Below, piece after piece: positions 44,242 to 53,251 of a stretch of 64,000 bases of DNA. The translations under genes and the position numbers were made by a program. This stretch comes from Gibbsiella quercinecans (GTDB lineage: Bacteria; Pseudomonadota; Gammaproteobacteria; Enterobacterales; Enterobacteriaceae), in assembly GCF_002291425.1 (NCBI RefSeq), contig NZ_CP014136.1, positions 4,588,001 through 4,652,000 of the forward strand, in the 5' to 3' direction. Position 1 is the stretch's first letter, and every line of letters begins with the position of its first letter. The notes beneath the pieces were generated by a model. That model saw nothing but the letters and a program-made list of their open reading frames with translations, searched no databases and was not told the DNA's origin.

Positions 44242-46797
44242 ATGTTAGAGAAAGGTTTTACTCATCCGACCGATCGTGTTGTAAAGCTCAAGAATATGAT
44301 CCTGCATGCTAAACCGTATGTTGAATCAGAGCGCGCAGTGCTGGCGACAGAGGCTTATAAGGCATCTGAAGCGCTACCGGCAATCATGCGCCGGGCGAAA
44401 GTGGTCGAAAAGATCTTTAGCGAATTGCCGGTGACTATTCGGCCTGACGAACTTATCGTCGGTGCGGTTACCATTAACCCACGCTCAACAGAAATCTGCC
44501 CAGAGTTCTCCTTCGACTGGGTGGCGAAAGAATTTAGCACCATGGGTTCACGCGTGGCCGATCCTTTCATTATTCCAGAGAAAACGGTGCAGGAACTGCA
44601 GGCGGCATTTAACTATTGGCCGGGTAAAACCACCAGTTCGTTGGCCGCATCGTATATGTCTGAAGGCACCAAAGAGAGTATGGCCAACGGCGTGTTTACC
44701 GTGGGCAACTACTTTTATGGCGGCGTCGGCCACGTCAGCGTGGACTACGGCAAGGTGCTGAAAATCGGCTTCCGCGGCATTATCAATGCCGCCACCAAAG
44801 CGCTGGAGCAGCTTGATAGAAGCTCCTCCGGCTATATCAAGAAAGAGCAGTTCTACCACGCCGTTATTATCAGCTATAACGCCGCCATTAAATTTGCGCA
44901 GCGTTATGCCCAACAGGCGGCGCAGTTGGCCCAGCAAGAGAGCAACCCGGCGCGCAAACGCGAACTGGAGCAAATCGCGCAAAACTGCAGCCGCGTGCCG
45001 GAATTCGGCGCCACTACCTTCTGGGAAGCCTGCCAGGCATTCTGGTTTGTTCAGTGCATGCTGCAAATTGAATCCAGCGGCCATTCCATCTCGCCCGGGC
45101 GCTTCGACCAATATATGTATCCTTATCTGGCGGCGGATAAATCCATCTCGAAAGAGTTCGCACAGGAGCTGGTGGACTGCTGCTGGATCAAACTCAACGA
45201 CATTAACAAAACGCGTGATGAAATTTCGGCCCAGGCGTTTGCCGGCTATGCCGTATTCCAGAACCTGTGTGTTGGCGGGCAGACGGAAGATGGCCTCGAT
45301 GCCACCAACGATCTGAGCTACATGTGCATGGAGGCGACGGCGCATGTGCGCCTGCCGCAGCCTTCATTCTCTATTCGCGTCTGGCAGGGCACGCCGGATG
45401 AATTCCTGTATCGCGCGTGCGAACTGGTGCGTTTGGGGCTGGGCGTGCCAGCGATGTATAACGACGAAGTGATTATTCCGGCGCTGCAAAACCGCGGCGT
45501 ATCGCTGCATGACGCCCGTGATTACTGCATTATCGGCTGCGTGGAGCCGCAGGCGCCGCATCGCACGGAGGGCTGGCATGACGCCGCGTTCTTTAATGTG
45601 GCTAAGGTGCTGGAGATTACGCTGAACAACGGCAAGGCGGGGAATAAACAGATCGGCCCGGCCACCGGCGATATGACGCAGTACACCAGTATGGATGATT
45701 TCTATACGGCCTTCCGTCAACAAATGGCGCATTTTGTGCACCAACTGGTGGAAGCCTGTAACAGCGTCGACATCGCCCACGGCGAACGTTGCCCGCTGCC
45801 GTTTCTCTCGGCCCTGGTGGATGATTGTATCGGCCGCGGTAAATCGTTGCAGGAAGGGGGCGCGATTTATAACTTCACCGGCCCGCAGGCGTTTGGCGTC
45901 GCCGACACGGGCGATTCGGTGTATGCGATACAAAAACAGGTGTTTGAAGACCGCAAAGTGACGCTTGATGAGCTGAAAAGCGCGCTGGATACCAATTATG
46001 GCTATCCGATCGGCGGCGCGCCGCATGCGGCGGCAGGCAAAGCCGCACTGGGCGAACAGGATATTTATGCGGTAGTGAAACGCATCATCGATCAGCACGG
46101 CGCGTTGGATCCTGCCGCGATCAAAAAAGAGGTCTACCGCCAGCTTTCCATTGATGGCGCATCACCATCCCCGGCGGGTGCGGGCAACGGCACGCGTTAC
46201 GCAGAGATCCGCCGCATCATGGAAGACACGCCGTGCTTCGGTAACGATATTGACGATGTCGATTTTGTTGCCCGCCAGTGTGCGCTGATTTACTGCCAGG
46301 AAGTGGAGAAATACACCAACCCACGCGGGGGGCAGTTCCAGGCGGGGATTTACCCGGTGTCCGCCAACGTGCTGTTCGGTAAAGATGTGGGGGCGCTGCC
46401 TGATGGCCGTCTGGCCAAAGCGCCGTTGGCGGATGGGGTGTCACCGCGCCAGGGCAAGGATATCCTGGGGCCATCGGCTGCGGCAAACTCGGTAGCCAAG
46501 CTCGATCACTTTATCGCTTCGAACGGGACGCTGTATAACCAAAAATTCCTGCCTTCATCACTGGCCGGGGAGAGTGGTTTGCGTAACTTTAGCGGCCTGG
46601 TGCGCAGCTATTTTGATAAAAAGGGCATGCATGTGCAGTTCAACGTTATCGACCGTAATGCCCTGATCGAAGCACAGAAAAACCCCGAGCAGCATCAGGA
46701 TCTGGTGGTGCGCGTTGCGGGCTATAGCGCGCAGTTCGTGGTGCTGGCGAAAGACGTTCAGGACGACATTATCAGCCGTACTGAACATCACTTCTGA
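44242..46797 (+). CDS. Glycyl radical glycerol/1,2-propanediol dehydratase (B12-independent)
   Basis: An 851-residue glycyl radical enzyme, the signature enzyme of the locus. The radical site is Gly827 (VRVAGYSAQF). Residues known from the Clostridium butyricum glycerol dehydratase structure fall at the same positions here: His164, His281, Ser282, Cys433, Glu435 (GCVEP) and Asp447 (EGWHD). The C-terminus (HVQFNVID...DIISRTEH) is also very close. It is therefore not a choline lyase, isethionate lyase or pyruvate formate-lyase. Compared with the Clostridium enzyme there is an insertion of ~60 residues at ~586-652 holding an amphipathic helix (EQDIYAVVKRIIDQHG, 605-620), a candidate encapsulation signal. 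Oxygen-sensitive; anaerobic use is implied. Confidence 0.95.
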   Translation: MLEKGFTHPTDRVVKLKNMILHAKPYVESERAVLATEAYKASEALPAIMRRAKVVEKIFSELPVTIRPDELIVGAVTINPRSTEICPEFSFDWVAKEFSTMGSRVADPFIIPEKTVQELQAAFNYWPGKTTSSLAASYMSEGTKESMANGVFTVGNYFYGGVGHVSVDYGKVLKIGFRGIINAATKALEQLDRSSSGYIKKEQFYHAVIISYNAAIKFAQRYAQQAAQLAQQESNPARKRELEQIAQNCSRVPEFGATTFWEACQAFWFVQCMLQIESSGHSISPGRFDQYMYPYLAADKSISKEFAQELVDCCWIKLNDINKTRDEISAQAFAGYAVFQNLCVGGQTEDGLDATNDLSYMCMEATAHVRLPQPSFSIRVWQGTPDEFLYRACELVRLGLGVPAMYNDEVIIPALQNRGVSLHDARDYCIIGCVEPQAPHRTEGWHDAAFFNVAKVLEITLNNGKAGNKQIGPATGDMTQYTSMDDFYTAFRQQMAHFVHQLVEACNSVDIAHGERCPLPFLSALVDDCIGRGKSLQEGGAIYNFTGPQAFGVADTGDSVYAIQKQVFEDRKVTLDELKSALDTNYGYPIGGAPHAAAGKAALGEQDIYAVVKRIIDQHGALDPAAIKKEVYRQLSIDGASPSPAGAGNGTRYAEIRRIMEDTPCFGNDIDDVDFVARQCALIYCQEVEKYTNPRGGQFQAGIYPVSANVLFGKDVGALPDGRLAKAPLADGVSPRQGKDILGPSAAANSVAKLDHFIASNGTLYNQKFLPSSLAGESGLRNFSGLVRSYFDKKGMHVQFNVIDRNALIEAQKNPEQHQDLVVRVAGYSAQFVVLAKDVQDDIISRTEHHF

Positions 46798-46840
46798 TGC
46801 GTAGTCAGTAAAACGGCGCGTGCGCTGATGGATTCGCTAA

Positions 46841-46858
46841 CCGGCCCAGGACGGGCCG
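46841..46858 (+). other. Hairpin between dehydratase and activase
   Basis: CGGCCC (46842-46847) pairs with GGGCCG (46853-46858) over a 5-base loop in the 230-base gap before the activase. No T run follows, so it may lower or stabilise rather than end transcription: a way to make much dehydratase and little activase. Confidence 0.4.
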
Positions 46859-47027
46859 AATAACAGCATGCCCTGCGGCTTGTCACCGTTAATCGCGGTG
46901 GTATTACCAGCATTAAATTCGTGCGCTCGCCGTCTTGGCTATTTTATTGGCGGCGAATTGGCATCTAAATATCTTGCGGGTAATTTCCGTGTATTTATTC
47001 CCCGCAATGTTTATTAAGAGCAATGTT

Positions 47028-47945
47028 ATGAATAAAGTTCAGTACGATACTGAAGGCGTTTTATTTAACATTCAACGTTATTCTTTACACGATGGCCCCG
47101 GGATACGCACAATTCCTTTCCTAAAAGGCTGCCCGCTGGCCTGTAAATGGTGTAGTAATCCTGAATCGCAACGGCCGCAGCCTGAATTAATCTACAAAAA
47201 AAATGACTGTATCCATTGTGGCAAATGCATTGAGGTTTGTCCGCAGCAGGCGCTTTCAGTCAATAATCTTTTCTTTGTTGATCGTGAACGCTGTATTCAG
47301 TGCGGCAAATGCACCCAGATTTGCCCAACGCATGCGCTGGAAATGAAAGGCAAACGCATGACGGTGGCGGAGGTGATGCGCGAGCTGCAAAAAGAGGAGA
47401 ATCTTTATCGCCGTTCCGGCGGCGGGGTGACGCTTTCCGGCGGTGAACCGCTGGCGCAGCCAGAGTTTGCGCGTGAACTGCTGAAGGCCTGCAAAGAGAA
47501 AGGCTGGCATACCGCCATCGAAACCACCGGGTTCACAACCCGGGAAGTGATTGAAGATGTTTTCCCGTATGTCGATCTTGCCCTGACGGATATCAAGGCG
47601 ATTAACCCCGCGGTGCACCAATGCAATACCGGCGTGGATAACAGCCGGATTCTGGAAAACCTCATCCGCATTTCGCTGATCACCAAAGTGATTGTACGCA
47701 TTCCAGTGGTGCCTGGGGTAAACGATAATCCCGAAGAAATTCACAGCATCGCTGAATTTGCACGGTTAATGCAAAATGTCGATACCCTCCATTTGTTGCC
47801 GTATCACGCGTTTGGTGAAAATAAATATGGCCTGCTGGGGCGGGAATATCCCATGGGGGATGCACAGAAGACCGATGATAAAAAAATGGCGCTATTAAAA
47901 AAAGAAGTTGAGTCTTTAGGGTTTAAATGCCAGATCGGTGGCTGA
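47028..47945 (+). CDS. Glycyl radical enzyme activase (radical SAM)
   Basis: A 305-residue radical SAM enzyme that abstracts hydrogen from the dehydratase glycine. The SAM-cluster motif C-x3-C-x2-C is in GCPLACKWCSNPES; two further [4Fe-4S] ferredoxin motifs follow (CIHCGKCIEVCP and CIQCGKCTQICP), as in activases of decarboxylase/dehydratase-type glycyl radical enzymes. SGGEPLAQPEF is the GGEP motif for SAM binding. The start ATG 47028 (MNKVQYDTEG) gives the family length; the frame is open 31 codons upstream without a good site. Confidence 0.95.
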   Translation: MNKVQYDTEGVLFNIQRYSLHDGPGIRTIPFLKGCPLACKWCSNPESQRPQPELIYKKNDCIHCGKCIEVCPQQALSVNNLFFVDRERCIQCGKCTQICPTHALEMKGKRMTVAEVMRELQKEENLYRRSGGGVTLSGGEPLAQPEFARELLKACKEKGWHTAIETTGFTTREVIEDVFPYVDLALTDIKAINPAVHQCNTGVDNSRILENLIRISLITKVIVRIPVVPGVNDNPEEIHSIAEFARLMQNVDTLHLLPYHAFGENKYGLLGREYPMGDAQKTDDKKMALLKKEVESLGFKCQIGG

Positions 47946-48040
47946 GTCTATACCCATAATAATATGCATTTCGGCCAGCGGTAACCCTATTTTCTTTCGT
48001 AGACATCTTATTTCTTCCAATAATTAAAGAGGTAAGCTAT

Positions 48041-48946
48041 ATGAATAGCTTCGATATATTAGTCGCATTTGGCGGCGGGGTTTTTGGCGCCGCCGTGGGG
48101 GCGCTGGCCGCGTTTGAATTTGTTGGGATACTGGTCATTGTGATGGCTATTGTTCAAATTATTACCGGCGCACCTTCAGAATTTATTTTATTTCCGTTCG
48201 GTTTTTTTGGCCCGCATACCGGCGGGTTTGCTGCCGGCGTTGCGGCGACGGCCTATGCGGCAAAGAAAGGCATGCTCAGCTCCGGGCGTGATATTACTGC
48301 GGGGCTAAGTGGTTTGGGCGCATACGACGTATTATTGATTGGCGGAATATTTGGCGTACTGGGCTATGCGATTGCCTGGGGGTTAAATCAGATCCCTGCC
48401 TTTGCGCCGGGCTACGCCTGGACGGATACCGTTGCATTAACCGTGGTGATCTCCGGTATGGTGGTGCGCCTGGCCTTTGGTAAAACGGGGCTGTTGGGCA
48501 AACCGGAGCTGGGGATCCGCCATTGCTACCCGCCGCAGGACAAATGCTGGATGCCGTACCACAGCCGTATTCCGCAGTTGTCGGTGCTCGGCGTGGGCAT
48601 AGGGCTGATGGCGGGGTATCTCGGCCACAAGTTCGGCGGGGATGGGGCGCTGCTGGCGTTCGGCCTCTCGGCATTTTCGCTGATTTTTTTGCACTTTAAT
48701 ACCCAGGTGCCGGTATCACATCATATTGCGTTGCCTGCCGCCTTGGCCGCGATGTTCTCGCAAAGCCTGATTTGGGCCGCGATAGTCGGGCTGCTGTGCG
48801 CCCTGTTGGGGGAGTTCGTCTCGCGCGTATTTCTGGTGCATGGCGATACCCATATCGATCCGCCCGCGATGACCATTGCGATCATGACCACTCTGGTTAA
48901 CCTGTTGGCGATGCTTGGGTTCTTCACGCTATTGCCTTTGCTGTAA
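48041..48946 (+). CDS. Polytopic membrane protein of the microcompartment locus
   Basis: A 301-residue inner-membrane protein with roughly eight hydrophobic segments rich in Gly and Ala (GGGVFGAAVGALAAFEFVGILVIVMAI; FILFPFGFFGPHTGGFAAGVAATAYAA; ALTVVISGMVVRLAFG; SLIWAAIVGLLCALLGEF). A polar loop at ~170-190 holds CYPPQDKCW with two Cys. I do not recognise a characterised family; it looks like a permease or channel. Location at the end of the operon suggests uptake of the diol or export of products. Confident that it is real and membrane-bound, not of function. Confidence 0.7.
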   Translation: MNSFDILVAFGGGVFGAAVGALAAFEFVGILVIVMAIVQIITGAPSEFILFPFGFFGPHTGGFAAGVAATAYAAKKGMLSSGRDITAGLSGLGAYDVLLIGGIFGVLGYAIAWGLNQIPAFAPGYAWTDTVALTVVISGMVVRLAFGKTGLLGKPELGIRHCYPPQDKCWMPYHSRIPQLSVLGVGIGLMAGYLGHKFGGDGALLAFGLSAFSLIFLHFNTQVPVSHHIALPAALAAMFSQSLIWAAIVGLLCALLGEFVSRVFLVHGDTHIDPPAMTIAIMTTLVNLLAMLGFFTLLPLL

Positions 48947-48953
48947 CGGCACC

Positions 48954-48989
48954 GCCGGCAGGTTCTCTGCCGGCCTCTCTCTTTTTTTT
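48954..48989 (+). terminator. Terminator of the plus-strand microcompartment operon
   Basis: GCCGGCA (48954-48960) pairs with TGCCGGC (48968-48974); CTCTCTCTTTTTTTTCTTC follows. Nine bases after the stop codon. Confidence 0.85.
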
Positions 48990-49008
48990 CTTCTTGATAA
49001 TCAATAGC

Positions 49009-49042
49009 AAGAAAAACCCCGCCAGCTTTGCGGGTGGCGGGG
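49009..49042 (-). terminator. Terminator of the minus-strand regulatory/metK unit
   Basis: CCCCGCCA (49017-49024) pairs with TGGCGGGG (49035-49042); on the minus strand TTTTTCTTG follows. It closes the convergent unit. Confidence 0.85.
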
Positions 49043-49073
49043 AAAGGTTAAATGTGCTGGTTCTTGCCTGGGG

Positions 49074-49586
49074 TTATTTGTTGCCGCCTTTTTTTGCTGT
49101 AGGGCGCGTGTTTTTCTTCACGCCATCCGGTTCTGGCTCAGCGGCTGGTGGTTCTACGGCCGGCGGTGCCTCTGCTGCAGTGGGTTGGGGAGTTGCTTCC
49201 ACGCTTTCCAGGCAGGATGTTGCCAGATCAGGCTCAACGTTGACCACGGGGATCTTATCGCTTGCGGGGGTTGCCGGCGCCTGTTGCGCGGGCGCTTGGC
49301 CGATCGTTTCGGCCGAGTGAACCAGGCTGGCAATATGTTGCGCCGTACGGGCAATAACCCTGTGGCCATAAACCTGGCCAACCTTGCCGGCGGCCACGAT
49401 CGCCGCAGCCACGGCGGCGTTGATTGCGCCAACTTCGCCTTCCAGTTTGACCGTCACCAGGCCGCCGCCTTTGGTGAGTTCATAACCCACCAGGCTGACA
49501 TTCGCGGATTTTACGGCGGCGTCCGCCGCTGCTATTGCCGCGGCCAGGCCGACGGTTTCAATCAAACCTAAACTTTGCCCGGTCAT
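49074..49586 (-). CDS. BMC-H shell protein with long Pro/Ala-rich tail
   Basis: A 170-residue shell protein. Residues 1-85 form a standard BMC domain (SLGLIETVGLAAAIAAADAAVKSANVSLVGYELTKGGGLVTVKLEG). From ~95 on comes a disordered tail rich in Pro, Ala and Glu, ending in a basic KKNTRPTAKKGGNK; a lone Cys lies mid-tail (TSCLE). PduK-type proteins also have a tail but with an Fe-S motif, which is missing here. The pore loop TKGGG has one more Gly than the hexamer at 40642. It is encoded apart from the other shell genes, 69 bases after metK on the minus strand. Confidence 0.9.
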   Translation of the reverse strand: MTGQSLGLIETVGLAAAIAAADAAVKSANVSLVGYELTKGGGLVTVKLEGEVGAINAAVAAAIVAAGKVGQVYGHRVIARTAQHIASLVHSAETIGQAPAQQAPATPASDKIPVVNVEPDLATSCLESVEATPQPTAAEAPPAVEPPAAEPEPDGVKKNTRPTAKKGGNK

Positions 49587-49655
49587 AACCTTCTCCTGTT
49601 GATGTATTCATGATGTGGCATCTCTGGCCGCCCCAGCCTGGCGGCGTATAACCCG

Positions 49656-50840
49656 TTATCGTTGGGCGTCTTCACGTAATATTTCTGCCTTATCCGTCTT
49701 TTCCCAGGGAAATATTTCCCGGCCAAAATGCCCGTAGCAAGCCGTTTGGCGATAGCGGGGCGCCAACAGATCCAGCATCTGGATCATGCCGAAAACGCTA
49801 AGATCAAAATGCCGATAGACCAACTGCTGCAATTTCTCTGCGGGCAGTTTGCCGCTGCCGAAAGTCTCCACGCTCAGCGCCACCGGGTGCGGCACGCCAA
49901 TAGCCCAGGCAAGCTGGATTTCACAGTGCGAAGCCAGCCCGGCGGCGACGATATTTTTTGCCACATAGCGTGCGGCGTAGGCGGCCGAACGATCAACCTT
50001 GGAGGGATCCTTGCCTGAAAATGCGCCGCCGCCGTGGTGGGCAGCACCGCCGTAGGTGTCGACAATAATTTTTCTGCCGGTCAGGCCGCAGTCCGCAACC
50101 GGGCCACCGATGATAAATTGCCCGGCGGGGTTAACCAGCAGGCGGGTGGCTGGGGTTAGCCAATGGGAGGGAATAACGGGCTTGATAATCTCTTCGACGA
50201 CCGCTTCGCGCAGCGCTGCCAGCGAAATATCGGCACAGTGCTGTGTGGAAACCACGATGGCATCGGCGTATTGCACGTTACGTTGGTGATAGCGCAACGT
50301 CACCTGGCTTTTGGCATCGGGCAACAGAAACGGCAGGCGCCGCGATTTGCGCAGTAACGCCTGGCGTTCCATCAGGCGGTGGGCGTATATCAGCGGCGCC
50401 GGCATATATTCCGCTGTTTCATTACAGGCGTAACCAAAGGTTATGCCCTGGTCGCCGGCGCCCAGGTGCTGCGGGGATTCGCCGCGGGTGCCTTGCGCGA
50501 TATCGCCAGACTGTTTGCCCAGGATATTCAACACGCCGCAGGTGAGTGCATCAAAGCCCACGCCGCAACCCACGTAGCCAATATCTCTGATCGTGTTGCG
50601 GACGATCTGTTCAATATCCACGGTGGCATGGGTGGATATTTCACCGGCTACAACAGCGACGCCGGTTTTGAGCAGGCATTCACAGGCGACTTTGGCCCAG
50701 GGATCCTGCAACAGGATGGCGTCCAGTATTGCATCCGCAATCTGGTCGGCCATTTTGTCCGGGTGCCCTTCGGCCACCGATTCTGAGGTAAACAGAGAGT
50801 CATTCACGCCAACGCCGCTTGTTATAATGGTTTGATCCAA
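49656..50840 (-). CDS. metK: S-adenosylmethionine synthetase in the microcompartment locus
   Basis: A 394-residue methionine adenosyltransferase. All signature parts are intact: [33 protein letters not shown] (ATP-binding hexapeptide GAGDQG) and [19 protein letters not shown] (phosphate loop). Enterobacteria carry their housekeeping metK elsewhere, so this is almost surely a second copy. The activase at 47028 consumes SAM; a local or co-induced SAM supply is the natural reading. It is transcribed with the two-component system and the tailed shell protein. No targeting helix is evident at either end. Confidence 0.93.
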   Translation of the reverse strand: MDQTIITSGVGVNDSLFTSESVAEGHPDKMADQIADAILDAILLQDPWAKVACECLLKTGVAVVAGEISTHATVDIEQIVRNTIRDIGYVGCGVGFDALTCGVLNILGKQSGDIAQGTRGESPQHLGAGDQGITFGYACNETAEYMPAPLIYAHRLMERQALLRKSRRLPFLLPDAKSQVTLRYHQRNVQYADAIVVSTQHCADISLAALREAVVEEIIKPVIPSHWLTPATRLLVNPAGQFIIGGPVADCGLTGRKIIVDTYGGAAHHGGGAFSGKDPSKVDRSAAYAARYVAKNIVAAGLASHCEIQLAWAIGVPHPVALSVETFGSGKLPAEKLQQLVYRHFDLSVFGMIQMLDLLAPRYRQTACYGHFGREIFPWEKTDKAEILREDAQR

Positions 50841-50927
50841 TTATATAAATAAGCGTAAAGCGTTAGCGTGAACTATATTGCCTGCATGGTGGACTTTTTT
50901 GTTTTCCCTCCTGGCATTGGTACAAAA

Positions 50928-52004
50928 TTAACAGGCATGGCAGGGTTGCCCGCCCGCGGCATGCGGCGCCGGTAAGCACGCCTTGCGATAATCTGAAGGC
51001 GCCATATCGGTTTCTTTTTTAAATATCCGGCAGAAATAGTTGGCGTCCTGATAGGATAACTCTAATGCAATGGTGTTCACCTTGAGATCGCTAAACCGCA
51101 ATAGCGATTTGGCGATCGCCATTTTTCGGTTAGCGATATAGTTGGAAAAACCCGTGCCGGTCGCTTTTTTAAAGGCACGGCTCAGATAGCATGAGCTGAC
51201 GAAAGCGTGGGTCGCAATGTCATCCAACGTGATGTTTTTCAATATATTTTTCTCAATATGGAATTTCGCTCGCTCGACAAAGTCCATATTGGCGTTGAGG
51301 TGTTTAAAGCTGTAATCGAAGATCTCTTCGCTGATGCTCAACATCGCCAGCATAATGCGGTAATAACTGTGGCTGGTGAGCCCATGCAAGGCCACCTCAT
51401 GGATCACGTTATCCACCTTTTTGCCCAGCGCGCTGATTTTTTCTTCTTTTCCTGCAAGGTATTGATTAAGCACCTCAAGAAAATCGCTGAAGGCCTTATT
51501 CTGTTCGCCCGGTGTGGCGCTCTGCTTGCCATTGAGCGTGTCGAACAAATAATCATGCCACTGCCGGTAACTGCAAGCATCAATAAGCGCAGCGATTTTT
51601 TGCTTCATCTCACGGGAAATCGCATTATCGTCATCGCTATGGTTAAGCGTTTTTTTAATGGTGGCGGTCAGCGTACTTTGTTTAACCGGCTTTAGCAGAT
51701 AGTCATCGACATTCAGATTCAACATGCTGCGTACAATATCAAAGTCATCATTGGCCGTTGTGACGATGACTTTGGTGTCGTTATTGTTTCTCCTTAGGTA
51801 TTGGATCACCTGGCTGCCGTTGGGCAACGGGATATTGATATCTACAAACATCATATCAATTCGGTTGAGCTGATCGATAAGCTGAATCGCTTTTTTGCCG
51901 GTTGCGGCTTCGTGGATCACCGAATTTTCGACACAGCGCGAGATGATTCTGCGTAACGCTTCGGACTCAATATGTTCGTCTTCGACAATCACTATATTAT
52001 ACAT
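50928..52004 (-). CDS. AraC-type response regulator (YesN-like)
   Basis: A 358-residue response regulator. Receiver domain at residues 1-120 (NIVIVEDEHIESEALRRII; phospho-acceptor Asp in DMMFVDINIPLPNG; Lys in YLLKPVKQSTL), a middle linker, and two AraC helix-turn-helix units at the C-terminus (TLDDIATHAFVSSCYLSRAFKKATGTGFSNYI; LSYQDANYFCRIFKKETDMAPSDYR). It starts 17 bases after the kinase gene and should activate the microcompartment operons. Confidence 0.9.
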   Translation of the reverse strand: MYNIVIVEDEHIESEALRRIISRCVENSVIHEAATGKKAIQLIDQLNRIDMMFVDINIPLPNGSQVIQYLRRNNNDTKVIVTTANDDFDIVRSMLNLNVDDYLLKPVKQSTLTATIKKTLNHSDDDNAISREMKQKIAALIDACSYRQWHDYLFDTLNGKQSATPGEQNKAFSDFLEVLNQYLAGKEEKISALGKKVDNVIHEVALHGLTSHSYYRIMLAMLSISEEIFDYSFKHLNANMDFVERAKFHIEKNILKNITLDDIATHAFVSSCYLSRAFKKATGTGFSNYIANRKMAIAKSLLRFSDLKVNTIALELSYQDANYFCRIFKKETDMAPSDYRKACLPAPHAAGGQPCHAC

Positions 52005-52021
52005 AATCTATCCCCGGCATC

Positions 52022-53251
52022 TTAGGCCTGTAGCATTGGAAATCGTAGTTTTATCGTGGTGCCCATTTGCGGTTTATGTGGACTTATTATTTCCAAACCA
52101 TAGCTTTCACCGAATAATAGCTGGAGTCGGTTTTTTATATTATTAATGCCGATCCCACCTTTCCGGCGGGTTTCATCGCCGGATAAAATATTATCAATGT
52201 CTTGTGCGGAAATACCATCGCCATTATCGCTGACTTCGATAATGACATCATGGCCATCGTCAGTAGCACGGATAACCAATTGGCTACTTATTTCACGTGG
52301 TTCCACTACGTAATTGAAAAAGTTTTCAACCAGGGGTTGCAATATCAGGAAGGGGCAAACGATATCCAGGTATTTTTCTGGTATATCGCATACATAATTG
52401 AACCTGTCATTCATTCTGACTTTTTGAATCGACATGTAGCTCGTGACATAATTTATTTCATTCCTGAGCGTTATTAACCCATGGTTATTTTTACGTAGTA
52501 AATAACGCATCATATCGGAGAAGTCATGCACCATTGTTTCGGTGCGCTGCGCGCCTTCCAAAAAAGCCAGGCGGCCAATGGTATTTAGTACGTTAAATAA
52601 GAAGTGTGGGCTGATCTGATAGGATAAGGCTTTGAACTCAGCTTCATGCAGTGAGCGTTCTATTTCAACCCGCTTGCGCAGTTCATCGGTTAATTCAAGA
52701 TCCTTTTTATGAAGCTCCCGCTGAATATTATTGGCATGCGCCTGTTCAACCAGATAGGACGAAACGTGTAGCAGGGTATATGCAGTCGATTCGAAACGTT
52801 CATAGGGCATACGTTTCGTATTCTGATGCAAATTAACCAACCTGGGGATTTCTTGCCAAATGGCCGTATTATCGAGAATATAAGGTATCGTTTGTTCAAT
52901 TTCTTGTTCGACTTTTACCTGCCCGGATATAAATGCGCCAAGATAATGATCGTTAATCATAATCGGCACGGCAAACTCGACAAAGCCGCAGTAACAGCGA
53001 TAAACCACCGGCTTGCCCGCCAGCATTGCCGAGCGGCCACCCGCATCGTCACTCTCATAGCAATGGTTTGCCAGAGCAGGGGTCATGCGGGAGCGGGCGC
53101 AAAAATCAGAAAAGCCGCTGGGTTTAGTGACCGGGACGCCGTTTTCATCGACAACGACAAGTGCAATCATCATCGACTTACTGAAATTATCCTGAAGTGT
53201 CTGCAGCCTTTTTACATCAAGGAATTCGTGCAGCTTATATTTATTATTCAT
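52022..53251 (-). CDS. Histidine kinase with PocR sensory domain
   Basis: A 409-residue sensor kinase. Residues ~8-165 form a PocR-type ligand domain with four conserved Cys ([31 protein letters not shown]). After a coiled-coil linker comes a LytS/YesM-type kinase with the phospho-acceptor His in [19 protein letters not shown] and ATPase motifs VENFFNYV and SDNGDGI. It has no membrane segments, so it senses a cytoplasmic ligand. In pdu/cob systems the PocR domain answers to 1,2-propanediol, which fits the dehydratase here. ATG 53251 has AGGTGG upstream; GTG 53260 is less likely. Confidence 0.9.
   Translation of the reverse strand: MNNKYKLHEFLDVKRLQTLQDNFSKSMMIALVVVDENGVPVTKPSGFSDFCARSRMTPALANHCYESDDAGGRSAMLAGKPVVYRCYCGFVEFAVPIMINDHYLGAFISGQVKVEQEIEQTIPYILDNTAIWQEIPRLVNLHQNTKRMPYERFESTAYTLLHVSSYLVEQAHANNIQRELHKKDLELTDELRKRVEIERSLHEAEFKALSYQISPHFLFNVLNTIGRLAFLEGAQRTETMVHDFSDMMRYLLRKNNHGLITLRNEINYVTSYMSIQKVRMNDRFNYVCDIPEKYLDIVCPFLILQPLVENFFNYVVEPREISSQLVIRATDDGHDVIIEVSDNGDGISAQDIDNILSGDETRRKGGIGINNIKNRLQLLFGESYGLEIISPHKPQMGTTIKLRFPMLQA

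Noticed and set aside
44242-46797. Choline trimethylamine-lyase, isethionate lyase or dihydroxypropanesulfonate lyase
   Set aside because: The diol-binding residues H164, S282 and D447 and the C-terminus match glycerol/propanediol dehydratase; the motif after GCVEP differs from the choline lyase form.
35434-48946. Classical B12-dependent pdu operon
   Set aside because: No PduCDE, PduGH or cobalamin genes are present; the signature enzyme is a glycyl radical enzyme.
50841-50927. SAM riboswitch upstream of metK
   Set aside because: The gap to the regulator gene is only 87 bases and shows no fold or conserved motif of known SAM-sensing RNAs.
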